Source: Streptomyces sp. CBMA29
GTDB lineage: Bacteria > Actinomycetota > Actinomycetes > Streptomycetales > Streptomycetaceae
Direction of reading: 5' to 3'
DNA length: 64,000 bases
Assembly (NCBI RefSeq): GCF_014596445.1
Contig: NZ_MECL01000146.1
Coordinates: 1 to 64,000 of the forward strand
Shown here: one piece after another, positions 15,706 to 23,914 of the stretch
Numbering within the stretch: the stretch's first letter is position 1
Layout of the letters: each line of letters begins with the position of its first letter
Translations under genes and position numbers: made by a program
The notes under the pieces: model-generated
What the model was told of the DNA's origin: nothing
The model's database searches: none
The model's input: only the letters and a program-made list of their open reading frames with translations

Positions 15706-16551
15706 ATGCGGATCGACGCCCACCACCATCTGTGGGATCTCGAACGGCGCCCCCAGCCGTGGCTGACCGGGGCCGAACTCGACCCCATCGCCCGGACGTT
15801 CCGCCTCGCGGACCTCCTTCCGCTGCTGGACGCGCACGGGATCGACGCCACCGTGCTCGTCCAGTCCAGCTCCTCGCTCGACGAGACCCGCGAACTCCTC
15901 GCCCTCGCCCGCGACTCCGGCGGCCGGGTCGCCGGGGTCGTCGGCTGGGCCGACCTCACCTCGCCCGAACTCCCCGGCACCCTGGCCGCGTTGGCCGCGC
16001 TCGGACCCCTGGTCGGCATACGGCACCAGGTCCAGGACGAGGCCGACCCCGGCTGGCTGGCGCGCGCCGACGTCAGGTCCGGCCTCGCCGCCGTCGGCGC
16101 CGCGGGGCTCGTCTACGACCTGCTCGTCACCGTCGACCAGCTCCCCGTCGCCATCGACACGGTGCGGGCGCTGCCCGAGGCGCGGTTCGTTCTCGACCAC
16201 GGCGCCAAGCCGCCGGTCGCCTCCGGCGAACGGGAGCCGTGGGGTGCCTTGGTGACCTCGCTCGCGGCCCTGCCGAACGTCTGGTGCAAGCTCTCCGGGC
16301 TTGTCACGGAGGCCGATTGGGGCCGGTGGCGCGTCGCTGACGTGCTGCCCTACGCCCGCCATCTCCTGGCCGCCTTCGGTCCCGACCGCCTCCTCTTCGG
16401 CTCCGACTGGCCCGTCTGCACCCTCGCCGCCGACTACTCCTCCGTCGTCGCCCTCGCCGAGTCCGCCGCCGCCCCGCTCACCCCCGCCGACCGCGACGCC
16501 CTCTTCGGCCGCAACGCGGCGCGGCTCTATGGGCTCGACGTCGCCCCGTAG
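15706..16551 (+). CDS. Amidohydrolase, probable L-fuconolactonase
   Basis: This 281-residue member of the COG3618 amidohydrolase family has the metal-binding start MRIDAHHHLWDLE and the late FGSDWPVC motif typical of sugar lactonases. It would open L-fucono-lactone to L-fuconate, linking the aldose dehydrogenase 4 bp upstream to the dehydratase. The conserved His-containing segments GIRHQVQDE and FVLDHGAKPP fit the TIM-barrel active site. It is the last gene of the operon and converges on the regulator gene with 30 bp between. Other sugar lactones or 2-pyrone-dicarboxylates are alternatives but fit the context less well. Confidence 0.9.
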   Translation: MRIDAHHHLWDLERRPQPWLTGAELDPIARTFRLADLLPLLDAHGIDATVLVQSSSSLDETRELLALARDSGGRVAGVVGWADLTSPELPGTLAALAALGPLVGIRHQVQDEADPGWLARADVRSGLAAVGAAGLVYDLLVTVDQLPVAIDTVRALPEARFVLDHGAKPPVASGEREPWGALVTSLAALPNVWCKLSGLVTEADWGRWRVADVLPYARHLLAAFGPDRLLFGSDWPVCTLAADYSSVVALAESAAAPLTPADRDALFGRNAARLYGLDVAP

Positions 16552-16581
16552 GGGCGCTGGGGGCACCTCCCGCCCGGAGGG

Positions 16582-17253
16582 TTAGAGGGTTGAGCGGAGC
16601 CATTGCTCGACACTGGCGACGTGGACCGTCGCCCAGGATCGGGCGGCCTCGGCGTCGCGGTCCCGGAGCGCCGTGAGGATGGCCCGGTGCTCATGCAGCG
16701 TGCGGCTGACGGCGTCGACCTGGGTGATGCCGCGCCAGACACGGGCGCGGGTGGTCGGCCCGGACAGGCCGTCGAGCAGGGAGCAGAGCACGGAGTTGCC
16801 CGAGCCCTGGACGATGCCGCGGTGGAATTCCAGGTCGGAGGCGACCAGTTCCTCGACGGACGGCTGCGGGCCGAGCGCGTCGAGCTTGCCTTCGAGGGCG
16901 TCGAGCTCCTCGACGGGGATGCGTACGGCGGCCATCGCGGTGGCGGCGGGTTCCAGAATGCGGCGGACCGCGAGGAATTCGAGCACGGTGTCGTCGCGGT
17001 GGAAGTCCACGACGAAACTGAGGGCTTCGAGCAGGAGCTGCGGGTCGAGGCTGGTGACGTAGGTGCCGTCGCCCTGACGGACGTCGAGGATGCGGATCAG
17101 GGAGAGCGCGCGGACGGCCTCCCGCAGGGAGTTACGGGACAGCCCCAGCTCGGCCGCGAGTTCGCTCTCCTTGGGGAGCCGGTCCCCGGGACGCAGCGCC
17201 CCGGAGACGATCATCTCCTTGATCCTCTCGATGGCCTCGTCGGTGACCGCCAT
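16582..17253 (-). CDS. GntR/FadR-family regulator with FCD domain
   Basis: This 223-residue repressor-type protein has an N-terminal winged helix (ERIKEMIVSGALRPGDRLPKE-like start through REAVRALSLI) and a helical FCD effector domain. In the FCD domain, Asp and His residues (DLEFHRGIV, LHEHRAIL) normally bind a metal and ligand. It most likely controls the L-fucose operon in response to a sugar acid. ATG 17253 was chosen for AGGGGAGG just upstream; longer starts at 17337 lack homology. TCCGATGTAT, also found at the catabolic promoter, lies 41 bp upstream and implies autoregulation. Confidence 0.9.
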   Translation of the reverse strand: MAVTDEAIERIKEMIVSGALRPGDRLPKESELAAELGLSRNSLREAVRALSLIRILDVRQGDGTYVTSLDPQLLLEALSFVVDFHRDDTVLEFLAVRRILEPAATAMAAVRIPVEELDALEGKLDALGPQPSVEELVASDLEFHRGIVQGSGNSVLCSLLDGLSGPTTRARVWRGITQVDAVSRTLHEHRAILTALRDRDAEAARSWATVHVASVEQWLRSTL

Positions 17254-17293
17254 CAGCGCGCCTCCCCTGCTCAGGTCCCGCCGCCGCCAGACC

Positions 17294-17303
17294 TCCGATG
17301 TAT
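17294..17303 (-). promoter_or_regulatory. Candidate autoregulatory operator half-site of the GntR gene
   Basis: TCCGATGTAT here is the exact reverse complement of ATACATCGGA at 8672-8681 in the catabolic promoter. It lies 41-50 bp upstream of the gntR start, where a repressor would act. A second arm with clear symmetry is not visible, so this may be a weaker site. Confidence 0.5.
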
Positions 17304-17347
17304 GAGGCCCCATTATGGGCCCGGCGCGCCGGAACACCTAACAACGG

Positions 17348-18187
17348 TCAGCGGCTCGCGTACCGGCTCGGCGGCGCACCGACCGCCGCGGTGAAGTCAC
17401 GGGTCAGGTGCGCCTGGTCGGCATAGCCCAGGTCGGCGGCGAGGGCGGCCCAGTCGATGTCGGCGCCGCCGTCGGCGCGGGCCGCGGCCTCGTGCAGCCG
17501 GGCCCGGCGCAGCACCCACTTGGGGCTCGCCCCCACGTACTCCGCGAAGAGCCGCTGGAGCCGCCGTACGGGCAGGTCCAGCTCGCGGGCCAGCTCGTCC
17601 ACCCGGAAGAGCTGCGGACCGGCCGTAATGCGCTCGACCAGGTCCGCCACCGCGGCCACGACCGGGTCCTGCTCGGTGTCGGCGAGCAGGCCGAGCAGAT
17701 ACTCCTCGGCGAGAGCCGTCATCTCCGCCAGGTCGTCCAGCGCCAGAATCCTCCGGCTCAGCTCGCCGACCCCGCCGCCCAGCAGCGCCGCGGCGGGCAC
17801 CGCGCGGTCCGCCAGCTCCACCACAGGACCCCCGACGAACGGCCGGAAGGCGCCCGGCCGGAATTTCACGCCGAGGACCTGGCCGCGCCCGTGCAGCACC
17901 CGGCGGAACACCCCGCGCTGCACCCCGTACACCAGCGGAATCGGCGCCTCGAAGACCAGATGCACATTGGGGTGGGCGAGCACCTTCTGCTCGTGGTCCG
18001 GCTGCCCGCGCAGGTCCCAGCGCGGATTCCAGTAGAACTCGACCAGCGGCGCCAGCTCGGGCCGCGGCTGCCGCTGCCGCAGTTCCAGCCGCCCGGCCGC
18101 CAGGTCCGGCCGCAGCACCCCGCGCCCCAGCCCGTGCCCGCCCGTACCGCCCCCGTCGTCGCCCCGGCCCGTACCGCCCCTGCTCAT
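17348..18187 (-). CDS. AraC-family transcriptional regulator
   Basis: This 279-residue protein has a Gly/Arg-rich N-terminus of about 25 residues. An N-terminal ligand or partner domain follows (LAPLVEFYWNPRWDLRGQPDHEQKVL and later GVKFRPGAFRPFVGGP), of the kind found in many Streptomyces AraC proteins. The C-terminal AraC domain has two helix-turn-helices (RVDELARELDLPVRRLQRLF and ADLGYADQAHLTRDFTAAVG). It is transcribed away from the DinB-family gene across a 106-bp gap, so it may regulate that gene and the nucleotidyltransferase. Its inducer is unknown. Confidence 0.87.
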   Translation of the reverse strand: MSRGGTGRGDDGGGTGGHGLGRGVLRPDLAAGRLELRQRQPRPELAPLVEFYWNPRWDLRGQPDHEQKVLAHPNVHLVFEAPIPLVYGVQRGVFRRVLHGRGQVLGVKFRPGAFRPFVGGPVVELADRAVPAAALLGGGVGELSRRILALDDLAEMTALAEEYLLGLLADTEQDPVVAAVADLVERITAGPQLFRVDELARELDLPVRRLQRLFAEYVGASPKWVLRRARLHEAAARADGGADIDWAALAADLGYADQAHLTRDFTAAVGAPPSRYASR

Positions 18188-18293
18188 GCCGTCACTTTAG
18201 ACGCGGCCACCGACAACGGCGCGGCCACCCGATCCGGGCCCGCTGTCGCGTTTCTTCAAGACCCCGGCATCCGCCCCGCCTAGCGTTGAGGAC

Positions 18294-18869
18294 ATGAACT
18301 TCCACGCACAGATCGCCGACAGTGCCGCGGAGGCCGCCCGGGTCGCCGCCGGGATCACCGACGACCAGCTCACCGGCCCCACGCCCTGTCCTGACTACGA
18401 CACCCGCACCCTGATCAACCACTGGGTCGCGTACACCGGCCTCGGCATGGAGCTGCGCGCCCGCAAGGAGCCGCACCCCGCCGACCTCGGCGAGCGCGAC
18501 TTCACCGCGGAGCCCGGCTGGGCCGCCGCCTACGCGCGGCAGCTCGAACGGGCCGCGGACGCCTGGGCCGACCCGGCCGCCTGGGAGGGCGAGCTGGACA
18601 TGGGCGGCATGGCGATGCCCGCGAAGGACATCGCCGGAATGCTCTTCATGGAGCTGCTGCTGCACGGCTGGGACGTCGCCAAGGCCACCGGGCAGGAGTT
18701 CAGGGCCGACGAGAGGTCCGGCGCCCTGCTGCTGACCGTCGTGCGCGAGCAGGCCGAGATGTTCCGGCAGTACAAGGGCTTCGCGGAACCGGTCGAACCG
18801 CCCGCCGGGGCCGCCGACTTCGAAATCGCTGTCGCCCTGTCCGGCCGCGACCCATACTGGGCGGCATGA
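18294..18869 (+). CDS. TIGR03086-type metal-binding protein (DinB/mycothiol-dependent superfamily)
   Basis: This 191-residue protein matches the TIGR03086 group of the DinB/maleylpyruvate-isomerase superfamily: four-helix bundles that bind a divalent metal and in several cases use mycothiol. Visible motifs are PCPDYDTRTLINHWVAYTG, with the first metal His, and MELLLHGWDVAKATG, with the second. TAGCGT at 18281-18286 lies seven bases before the ATG and may be its -10 box. It is translationally coupled (ATGA) to the nucleotidyltransferase. Reaction and substrate are unknown; a detoxification role is possible because mycothiol is made by this organism. Confidence 0.85.
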   Translation: MNFHAQIADSAAEAARVAAGITDDQLTGPTPCPDYDTRTLINHWVAYTGLGMELRARKEPHPADLGERDFTAEPGWAAAYARQLERAADAWADPAAWEGELDMGGMAMPAKDIAGMLFMELLLHGWDVAKATGQEFRADERSGALLLTVVREQAEMFRQYKGFAEPVEPPAGAADFEIAVALSGRDPYWAA

Positions 18870-19672
18870 TCCAGCACGGCCTCATCGCCCGGGTACGGGA
18901 CATGTGCCGCGCTGACGAACGCGTCCGCGCGGCGCTGATGTACGGCTCCTTCGCCGCGGGAGAGGGCGACGCCCACAGCGACGTCGAATTCTGGCTCTTC
19001 CTCGACCCGGAGCGGCGCGCGGAGGTGGACCCCGAGCAGTGGTGCCGGGAGATCGCCCCGGCCAATCTGGTGCTGCTCAACGAATTCGGCAGCCATGTCG
19101 TGCTCTTCCCGGGACCGGTGCGCGGCGAGTTCCACTTCGCGACCACCGACGACATCCCGACGGTCGCCAGCTGGCCCGCGCGCGGCGCCGCCGTCGAGCG
19201 GATGGTGGTCGTCGACCGCGAAGGGCAGCTGACGCCCGTGCTCGAAACGGTGCCCGAGCACCCCGTGCTCCCCGCGGCGCCCGACGAGATCGCCGACCTG
19301 TGCGGCCGGTTCGCCAACTGGCTGGTGCTCGCGCTGCACGTCACCGCGCGCGGCGAGCACCTGCGCGCGCAGGACGCGCTCTGGCACGCGGCCCGCCATG
19401 TGCTGTGGATGGCCCGGCTCGCCGAGGACAGCACCGCGCACTGGCTGACGCCGTCGCGCGCCGCGGAGACCGAGCTGCCCGCCCGTACGATCGCGGCCGT
19501 GGCAGAGGCCAACCCCGTGAGCCTCTGGCACGAGGGCCGCGACCGCTGGCTGACCCTGCTGCCCAGGACCGGCCGCCCCGCCCCGACCGCCCTGTTCGCC
19601 GAACTCGACCGCCTGACCGCCGAGACGGTCCAGGCCGCGACCGCCCAGACCGCCGCGCCGGACACGTCCTAG
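18866..19672 (+). CDS. Nucleotidyltransferase resembling lincosamide nucleotidyltransferases Lnu(B)/Lnu(F)
   Basis: This 268-residue protein has the minimal nucleotidyltransferase motif MYGSFAAGEGDAHSDVEFW (residues 25-43), with Gly27-Ser28 and acidic Asp40 and Glu42 as metal ligands. The surrounding sequence, including the later RGEFHF and a helical C-terminal half, follows Lnu(B) as I remember that enzyme, which adenylylates lincosamides. Length also agrees (about 265-275). It could be an intrinsic antibiotic-modifying enzyme or a relative acting on another small molecule. Its stop codon overlaps that of convergent glpD within CTAG. Confidence 0.8.
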   Translation: MIQHGLIARVRDMCRADERVRAALMYGSFAAGEGDAHSDVEFWLFLDPERRAEVDPEQWCREIAPANLVLLNEFGSHVVLFPGPVRGEFHFATTDDIPTVASWPARGAAVERMVVVDREGQLTPVLETVPEHPVLPAAPDEIADLCGRFANWLVLALHVTARGEHLRAQDALWHAARHVLWMARLAEDSTAHWLTPSRAAETELPARTIAAVAEANPVSLWHEGRDRWLTLLPRTGRPAPTALFAELDRLTAETVQAATAQTAAPDTS

Positions 19673-21276
19673 CCCCGGCGCAGCACCCGCTCGACCCCTT
19701 CTCGCACCTCCGGTGTGTCGAGACCGCGGATCGTCAGCGTCGTGCGCCGCCGCAGCACGTCGTCCGAGTCCTGCGCCCACTCGTGGTCGCGGGCGTAGAC
19801 GACCTGGGCCCAGATCTCCGGGGCGTCCGGGTGGACGCGCCGGGCCAGTTCCGGGTCCTCGTTGGCCAGCCGCGCGATGTCGAAGGCCAGCGAGCCGTAG
19901 TGGGTGGCCAGGTGCCTGGCGGTGTCGGCCGCCATACGCCGTCCCGGCGCGTCGCCGTCGATCAGCAGCCGGTGGGCGACCGCGTCCGGGCTGGCGAAAC
20001 CGGGCAGCGGGGCCCGGCGCGGCAGCGACGACATCGGCTCCATGTCGTCGGACAGCGGATGCCCCGGCAGCTCGGCCAGCTTGGTCATCACCGTGCGGCC
20101 GATGTGCCGGAATGTGGTCCACTTTCCGCCCGCCACCGACAGCATGCCGCCGCTCCCCTCGGTGACGACCGTCTCCCGCTTGGCCTTCGAGGTGTCGCCG
20201 GGACCGCCGGGCAGCACCCGCAGACCCGCGAAGGAGTACGTGATCAGGTCGCGGGTGAGCTGCTGGTCGCGGACGGAGAAGGCCGCCTCGTCCAGGATCT
20301 GCGCGATGTCGGCCTCGGTGACCCGCACATCGGCCGGATCGCCCTCGTACACCTCGTCCGTGGTGCCGAGCAGCAGCATGTCCTCCCAGGGCAGGGCGAA
20401 GGTGATGCGGTACTTGTCGATCGGGGTGGCCAGCGCCGCCCGCCACGGCGAGTGCCGCTTGAGCACCAGATGCGCGCCCTTGGACAGCCGGATCGACGGC
20501 GCCGCGGCCGGGTCCTCCATCCGCCGCAGGTGGTCCACCCACGGCCCGGTGGCGTTGAGCACCAGCCGCGCGTCGACGCCGAATTCGGCGCCGTCCACGC
20601 GGTCGCGCAGATCGGCGCCCGTGACCCGGCCCCGGGTGAAGCGCAGCCCGGTGACCTCGGCGTGGTTGAGGACGGTCGCGCCCGCGTCGACCGCGGCCCG
20701 TACCGTCATCAGCGCCATCCGGGCGTCGTTCATCTGCCCGTCCTCGTAGACGGCGACCGCGCGCAGATTGTCGGTCCGCAGCTCGGGCACGTCCCGCGCG
20801 GCCTTGGCCGGGCTGATCACATGACCGACGCCGTCGCGGAAGGCGGACAGCGCCGAGTACGCGAAGACGCCCGCGCCGAGCTTGGCCGCGCCGTGCGGGC
20901 CGCCCTTGTAGACCGGCAGATAGAAGGTGAGGGGGTTGGCCAGGTGCGGCGCGATGTCACGGGAGACCGCGCGCCGCTCCAGGTGGTTCTCCGCGACCAG
21001 CTTCACCGCGCCGGTCTGGAGGTAGCGCAGGCCGCCGTGGAGCAGCTTGGAGGAGGCGGAGGAGGTGGCGCCGGCAAAGTCACCGGCGTCCACCATGGCC
21101 ACCCGCAGCCCCGACTGCGCGGCGTGCCAGGCGGTGGTGATGCCGAGGATGCCACCGCCGATCACCAGCAGGTCGTACGTGGCACGGCCGAGCAGATCCC
21201 GGGTCTCGGCCCTGCCGGGGTTGGCGCCTGCGGTCGGATGCGAACCCAGGGCGGGAACGCGCTGCGAGGTGGTCAT
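19669..21276 (-). CDS. glpD: Aerobic glycerol-3-phosphate dehydrogenase
   Basis: GlpD oxidises sn-glycerol 3-phosphate to dihydroxyacetone phosphate with FAD and passes electrons to membrane quinones. The 535-residue protein shows the FAD dinucleotide-binding motif VIGGGILGITTAWHAA near residue 38, SSKLLHGGLRYLQ, RLSKGAHLVL and the late GGKWTTFRHIGRTVM, all standard for the family. ATG 21276 lies 8 bp downstream of the glpK stop, so it is the third gene of the glpF-glpK-glpD operon. It would share induction by glycerol 3-phosphate through GylR. Confidence 0.96.
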   Translation of the reverse strand: MTTSQRVPALGSHPTAGANPGRAETRDLLGRATYDLLVIGGGILGITTAWHAAQSGLRVAMVDAGDFAGATSSASSKLLHGGLRYLQTGAVKLVAENHLERRAVSRDIAPHLANPLTFYLPVYKGGPHGAAKLGAGVFAYSALSAFRDGVGHVISPAKAARDVPELRTDNLRAVAVYEDGQMNDARMALMTVRAAVDAGATVLNHAEVTGLRFTRGRVTGADLRDRVDGAEFGVDARLVLNATGPWVDHLRRMEDPAAAPSIRLSKGAHLVLKRHSPWRAALATPIDKYRITFALPWEDMLLLGTTDEVYEGDPADVRVTEADIAQILDEAAFSVRDQQLTRDLITYSFAGLRVLPGGPGDTSKAKRETVVTEGSGGMLSVAGGKWTTFRHIGRTVMTKLAELPGHPLSDDMEPMSSLPRRAPLPGFASPDAVAHRLLIDGDAPGRRMAADTARHLATHYGSLAFDIARLANEDPELARRVHPDAPEIWAQVVYARDHEWAQDSDDVLRRRTTLTIRGLDTPEVREGVERVLRRG

Positions 21277-21284
21277 GGGGTGAA

Positions 21285-22859
21285 TCAGTGCTCCTCTGCG
21301 GTGCTCTCTTCGAGCCAGCCCATCGTGGCCTGCACGGCCTTGAGCCAGCTCTTGTACTCGCGGTCCCGCTGGGCCGCGTCCATGCGCGGGGTCCACTCGG
21401 CGGCGCGCCGCCAGTTGGCCCGCAACGCCTCGGTGTCCGGCCAGAAGCCGATCGCGAGACCGGCCGCGTAGGCCGCGCCCAGACAGGTGGTCTCGGCGAC
21501 CATGGGCCGCACCACGGGTGCGTCCAGGAAGTCCGCCAGGGTCTGCATGAGCAGGTTGTTGGAGGTCATACCGCCGTCGACCTTGAGGGCGGCCAGTTCG
21601 ACGCCGGAGTCCTTGGTCATGGCGTCGGCGATCTCCCGCGTCTGCCAGGCCGTCGCCTCCAGCACGGCGCGCGCGATGTGCGCCTTGGTGACGTAACGGG
21701 TCAGCCCGGCGATCACCCCGCGCGCGTCGTCGCGCCAGTAGGGGGCGAACAGGCCGGAGAAGGCCGGTACGAAGTAGGCGCCGCCGTTGTCCTCGACGGA
21801 CGAGGCCAGCGTCTCGATCTCGGCGGCGGTGCTGATCAGCCCCATCTGGTCGCGCATCCACTGCACCAGCGCGCCGGTGACGGCGATCGAGCCCTCCAGC
21901 GCGTAGACCGGCGCGTCGTCGCCGATCCGGTAGCCGACGGTGGTGATCAGGCCGTTGTAGGAGTTGACCGGGGTCTCACCGGTGTTCATCAGCATGAAGG
22001 TGCCGGTGCCGTAGGTGGACTTGGCCTCGCCCTCGGCGAAGCAGGTCTGCCCGAACAGCGCCGCCTGCTGGTCGCCGAGCGCGGAGGCCACCGGCACGCC
22101 GTCCAGCACGCCGCCGACCGTGCTGCCGTACACCTCGGCGGAGGACCGGATCTCCGGCAGTACGGCGGCGGGTACGCCGATCGACTCCAGGATCTTGCTG
22201 TCCCAGTCCAGGGTGCGCAGGTTCATCAGCAGGGTGCGGGAGGCGTTGGTCACGTCGGTGACGTGCCGGCCGCCGTTGACACCGCCGGTGAGGTTCCAGA
22301 TCACCCAGGAGTCCATGGTGCCGAAGAGGATCTCGCCGCGCTCGGCGCGCTCGCGCAGGCCCTCGACGTTGTCCAGCAGCCAGCGGATCTTGGGTCCGGC
22401 GAAGTACGAGGCGAGCGGCAGGCCGGTCTCGCGGCGGAAGCGGTCCTGGCCGACGTTGCGGCCCAGTTCACGGCAGAGCACGTCGGTGCGGGTGTCCTGC
22501 CAGACCAGCGCGTTGTGCACCGGCTCACCGGTGTTCTTGTCCCACAGCAGGGTGGTCTCGCGCTGGTTGGTGATGCCGATCGCCTTGACGTCGGCGGCGC
22601 TGAAGCCCTCGTTGTCCTGGGCGGCCTTGGCGATGGCGCCCTCGACCACCTCCTGGACATTGGTCCAGATCTCGGCGGCGTCGTGCTCCACCCAGCCCGG
22701 CTTGGGGAAGATCTGCTCGTGTTCCTTCTGGTCGACGGCGACGATCCGGCCGTCCCGGTCGAAGACGATGCAGCGGCTCGACGTCGTGCCCTGGTCGATC
22801 GCGGCGATGAACGGGCCGGTGCCGTGCGAGTGGGTGCCGGCGGCGGTGGTGTCGGTCAC
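21285..22859 (-). CDS. glpK: Glycerol kinase
   Basis: GlpK phosphorylates glycerol to sn-glycerol 3-phosphate with ATP in the cytosol. The 524-residue FGGY-family protein has AAIDQGTTSSRCIVFD at the N-terminal phosphate loop, FPKPGWVEHD, GVTNQRET-type GITNQRETTLLWD, and DGGMTSNNLLMQ near the C-terminus. GTG 22859 is preceded by GAGGAG. A His/Thr-rich extension of about 15 residues precedes the conserved domain. It sits between glpF and glpD with short gaps, in one operon. Confidence 0.97.
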   Translation of the reverse strand: MTDTTAAGTHSHGTGPFIAAIDQGTTSSRCIVFDRDGRIVAVDQKEHEQIFPKPGWVEHDAAEIWTNVQEVVEGAIAKAAQDNEGFSAADVKAIGITNQRETTLLWDKNTGEPVHNALVWQDTRTDVLCRELGRNVGQDRFRRETGLPLASYFAGPKIRWLLDNVEGLRERAERGEILFGTMDSWVIWNLTGGVNGGRHVTDVTNASRTLLMNLRTLDWDSKILESIGVPAAVLPEIRSSAEVYGSTVGGVLDGVPVASALGDQQAALFGQTCFAEGEAKSTYGTGTFMLMNTGETPVNSYNGLITTVGYRIGDDAPVYALEGSIAVTGALVQWMRDQMGLISTAAEIETLASSVEDNGGAYFVPAFSGLFAPYWRDDARGVIAGLTRYVTKAHIARAVLEATAWQTREIADAMTKDSGVELAALKVDGGMTSNNLLMQTLADFLDAPVVRPMVAETTCLGAAYAAGLAIGFWPDTEALRANWRRAAEWTPRMDAAQRDREYKSWLKAVQATMGWLEESTAEEH

Positions 22860-22928
22860 GTGGTGCTCCTCGGGATCTGCGCGGGGGAAGTGGCTGCGGG
22901 GGAGTGGGCGTGGCGGTCTCGCGGGGCC

Positions 22929-23717
22929 CTACGTGAAGGCGAGCTTGTACAGGCCGCCGGCTATCGCGGCGCCGGCCAGCGGGCCCAGCACCGGGATCCA
23001 CGCGTAGCTCCAGTCCGAGCCGCCCTTGTTGGGCAGCGGCAGAAGGCTGTGCACGATACGCGGGCCGAGGTCGCGGAACGGGTTGATCGCGTACCCGGTG
23101 GGGCCGCCGAGCGACAGGCCGATACCGACGACGAGGAGCGCGGTGAGCAGGATGCCGGTGCCGTTGAGCGCGAGTCCTGTCGTCATGCCCTGGGTGAGGA
23201 TGAAGAGCACCAGGACAGCGGTGCCGATGACCTCGGTGAGGAGGTTCTGCACCGGGTTCCGTATCTCGGGTCCGGTGGAGAAGATGCCGAGCACCGGTCC
23301 CGCGGGCTGCCCCTTGCGGTCGGTCTCCGGGCCCTCGGGGGAGGTCGTGCCCCCGCCGACGATCTCGGGGTCGGTCAAGTGCGCCTGGAACTGGCCCATG
23401 TAGGCCACCCACACCAGGAAGGCGCCGATCATCGCGCCGAGCAACTGTCCCATCAGGTAGAAGGGCACGGTGTGCCACACACCGGTCTTGATCGCGACGC
23501 CGAGGGTGACCGCCGGATTGAGCTGGCCGCCCGAGTAGCCGTTGGCGATGTAGGCGCCGCCGAGCACCGCGAATCCCCAGCCGAAGGAGATGGCGACCCA
23601 GCCCGCTCCCCGGGCCTTCGACTTCTTGAGCGTGACGGCGGCGCAGACGCCGCCGCCGAGCAGGATGAGCACGGCGGTGCCGAAGGTCTCGCCGATGAAG
23701 ATGTGGCCGTTGGACAC
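22929..23717 (-). CDS. glpF: Glycerol uptake facilitator (aquaglyceroporin)
   Basis: This 262-residue MIP-family channel lets glycerol diffuse across the cytoplasmic membrane. Six hydrophobic segments and two half-helix loops are visible. The first loop has the canonical GGQLNPAVT. The second reads GYAINPFRDLGPR, with Phe where Ala is usual, while the downstream Arg of the selectivity filter is retained. The central periplasmic loop (about residues 105-145) is longer than in E. coli GlpF. GTG 23717 follows AAAGGAG with good spacing. It is the first gene of the glycerol operon. Confidence 0.93.
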   Translation of the reverse strand: MSNGHIFIGETFGTAVLILLGGGVCAAVTLKKSKARGAGWVAISFGWGFAVLGGAYIANGYSGGQLNPAVTLGVAIKTGVWHTVPFYLMGQLLGAMIGAFLVWVAYMGQFQAHLTDPEIVGGGTTSPEGPETDRKGQPAGPVLGIFSTGPEIRNPVQNLLTEVIGTAVLVLFILTQGMTTGLALNGTGILLTALLVVGIGLSLGGPTGYAINPFRDLGPRIVHSLLPLPNKGGSDWSYAWIPVLGPLAGAAIAGGLYKLAFT

Positions 23718-23777
23718 AGCGACTCCTTTGTCCAGTGTCTTTACGTCAGGGCACGGGCGACCCGGATCGCGTCCGGC

Positions 23778-23794
23778 GTTCGACAATGTCGACC
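23778..23794 (-). promoter_or_regulatory. GylR operator upstream of glpF
   Basis: GTTCGACAATGTCGACC is a 17-bp palindrome with one mismatched pair, 61 bp upstream of the glpF start. It agrees at 16 of 17 positions with the palindrome upstream of gylR. GylR of S. coelicolor is known to repress the glycerol operon and itself, so this pair is the natural operator set. Confidence 0.8.
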
Positions 23795-23914
23795 GTACAG
23801 CGAATGTTTTCTCCCCGGGAGCGGCAGGTCAAGAGGCGTGGACTGTGAAACGCGGAAGAAGCGGAAGAAGGGGTGTCGAGGGCCGGGCGCCGGGGGCGGC
23901 GCGGACGGGGCGGA

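Noticed and set aside
16552..16581. Terminator between the fuconolactonase and gntR genes
   Set aside because: Only a 5-bp hairpin (CCTCC/GGAGG) is visible, too weak to call.
19669..19672. CTAG where the nucleotidyltransferase and glpD stops overlap
   Set aside because: Convergent genes often share such overlaps and nothing suggests a special function beyond possible mutual interference.
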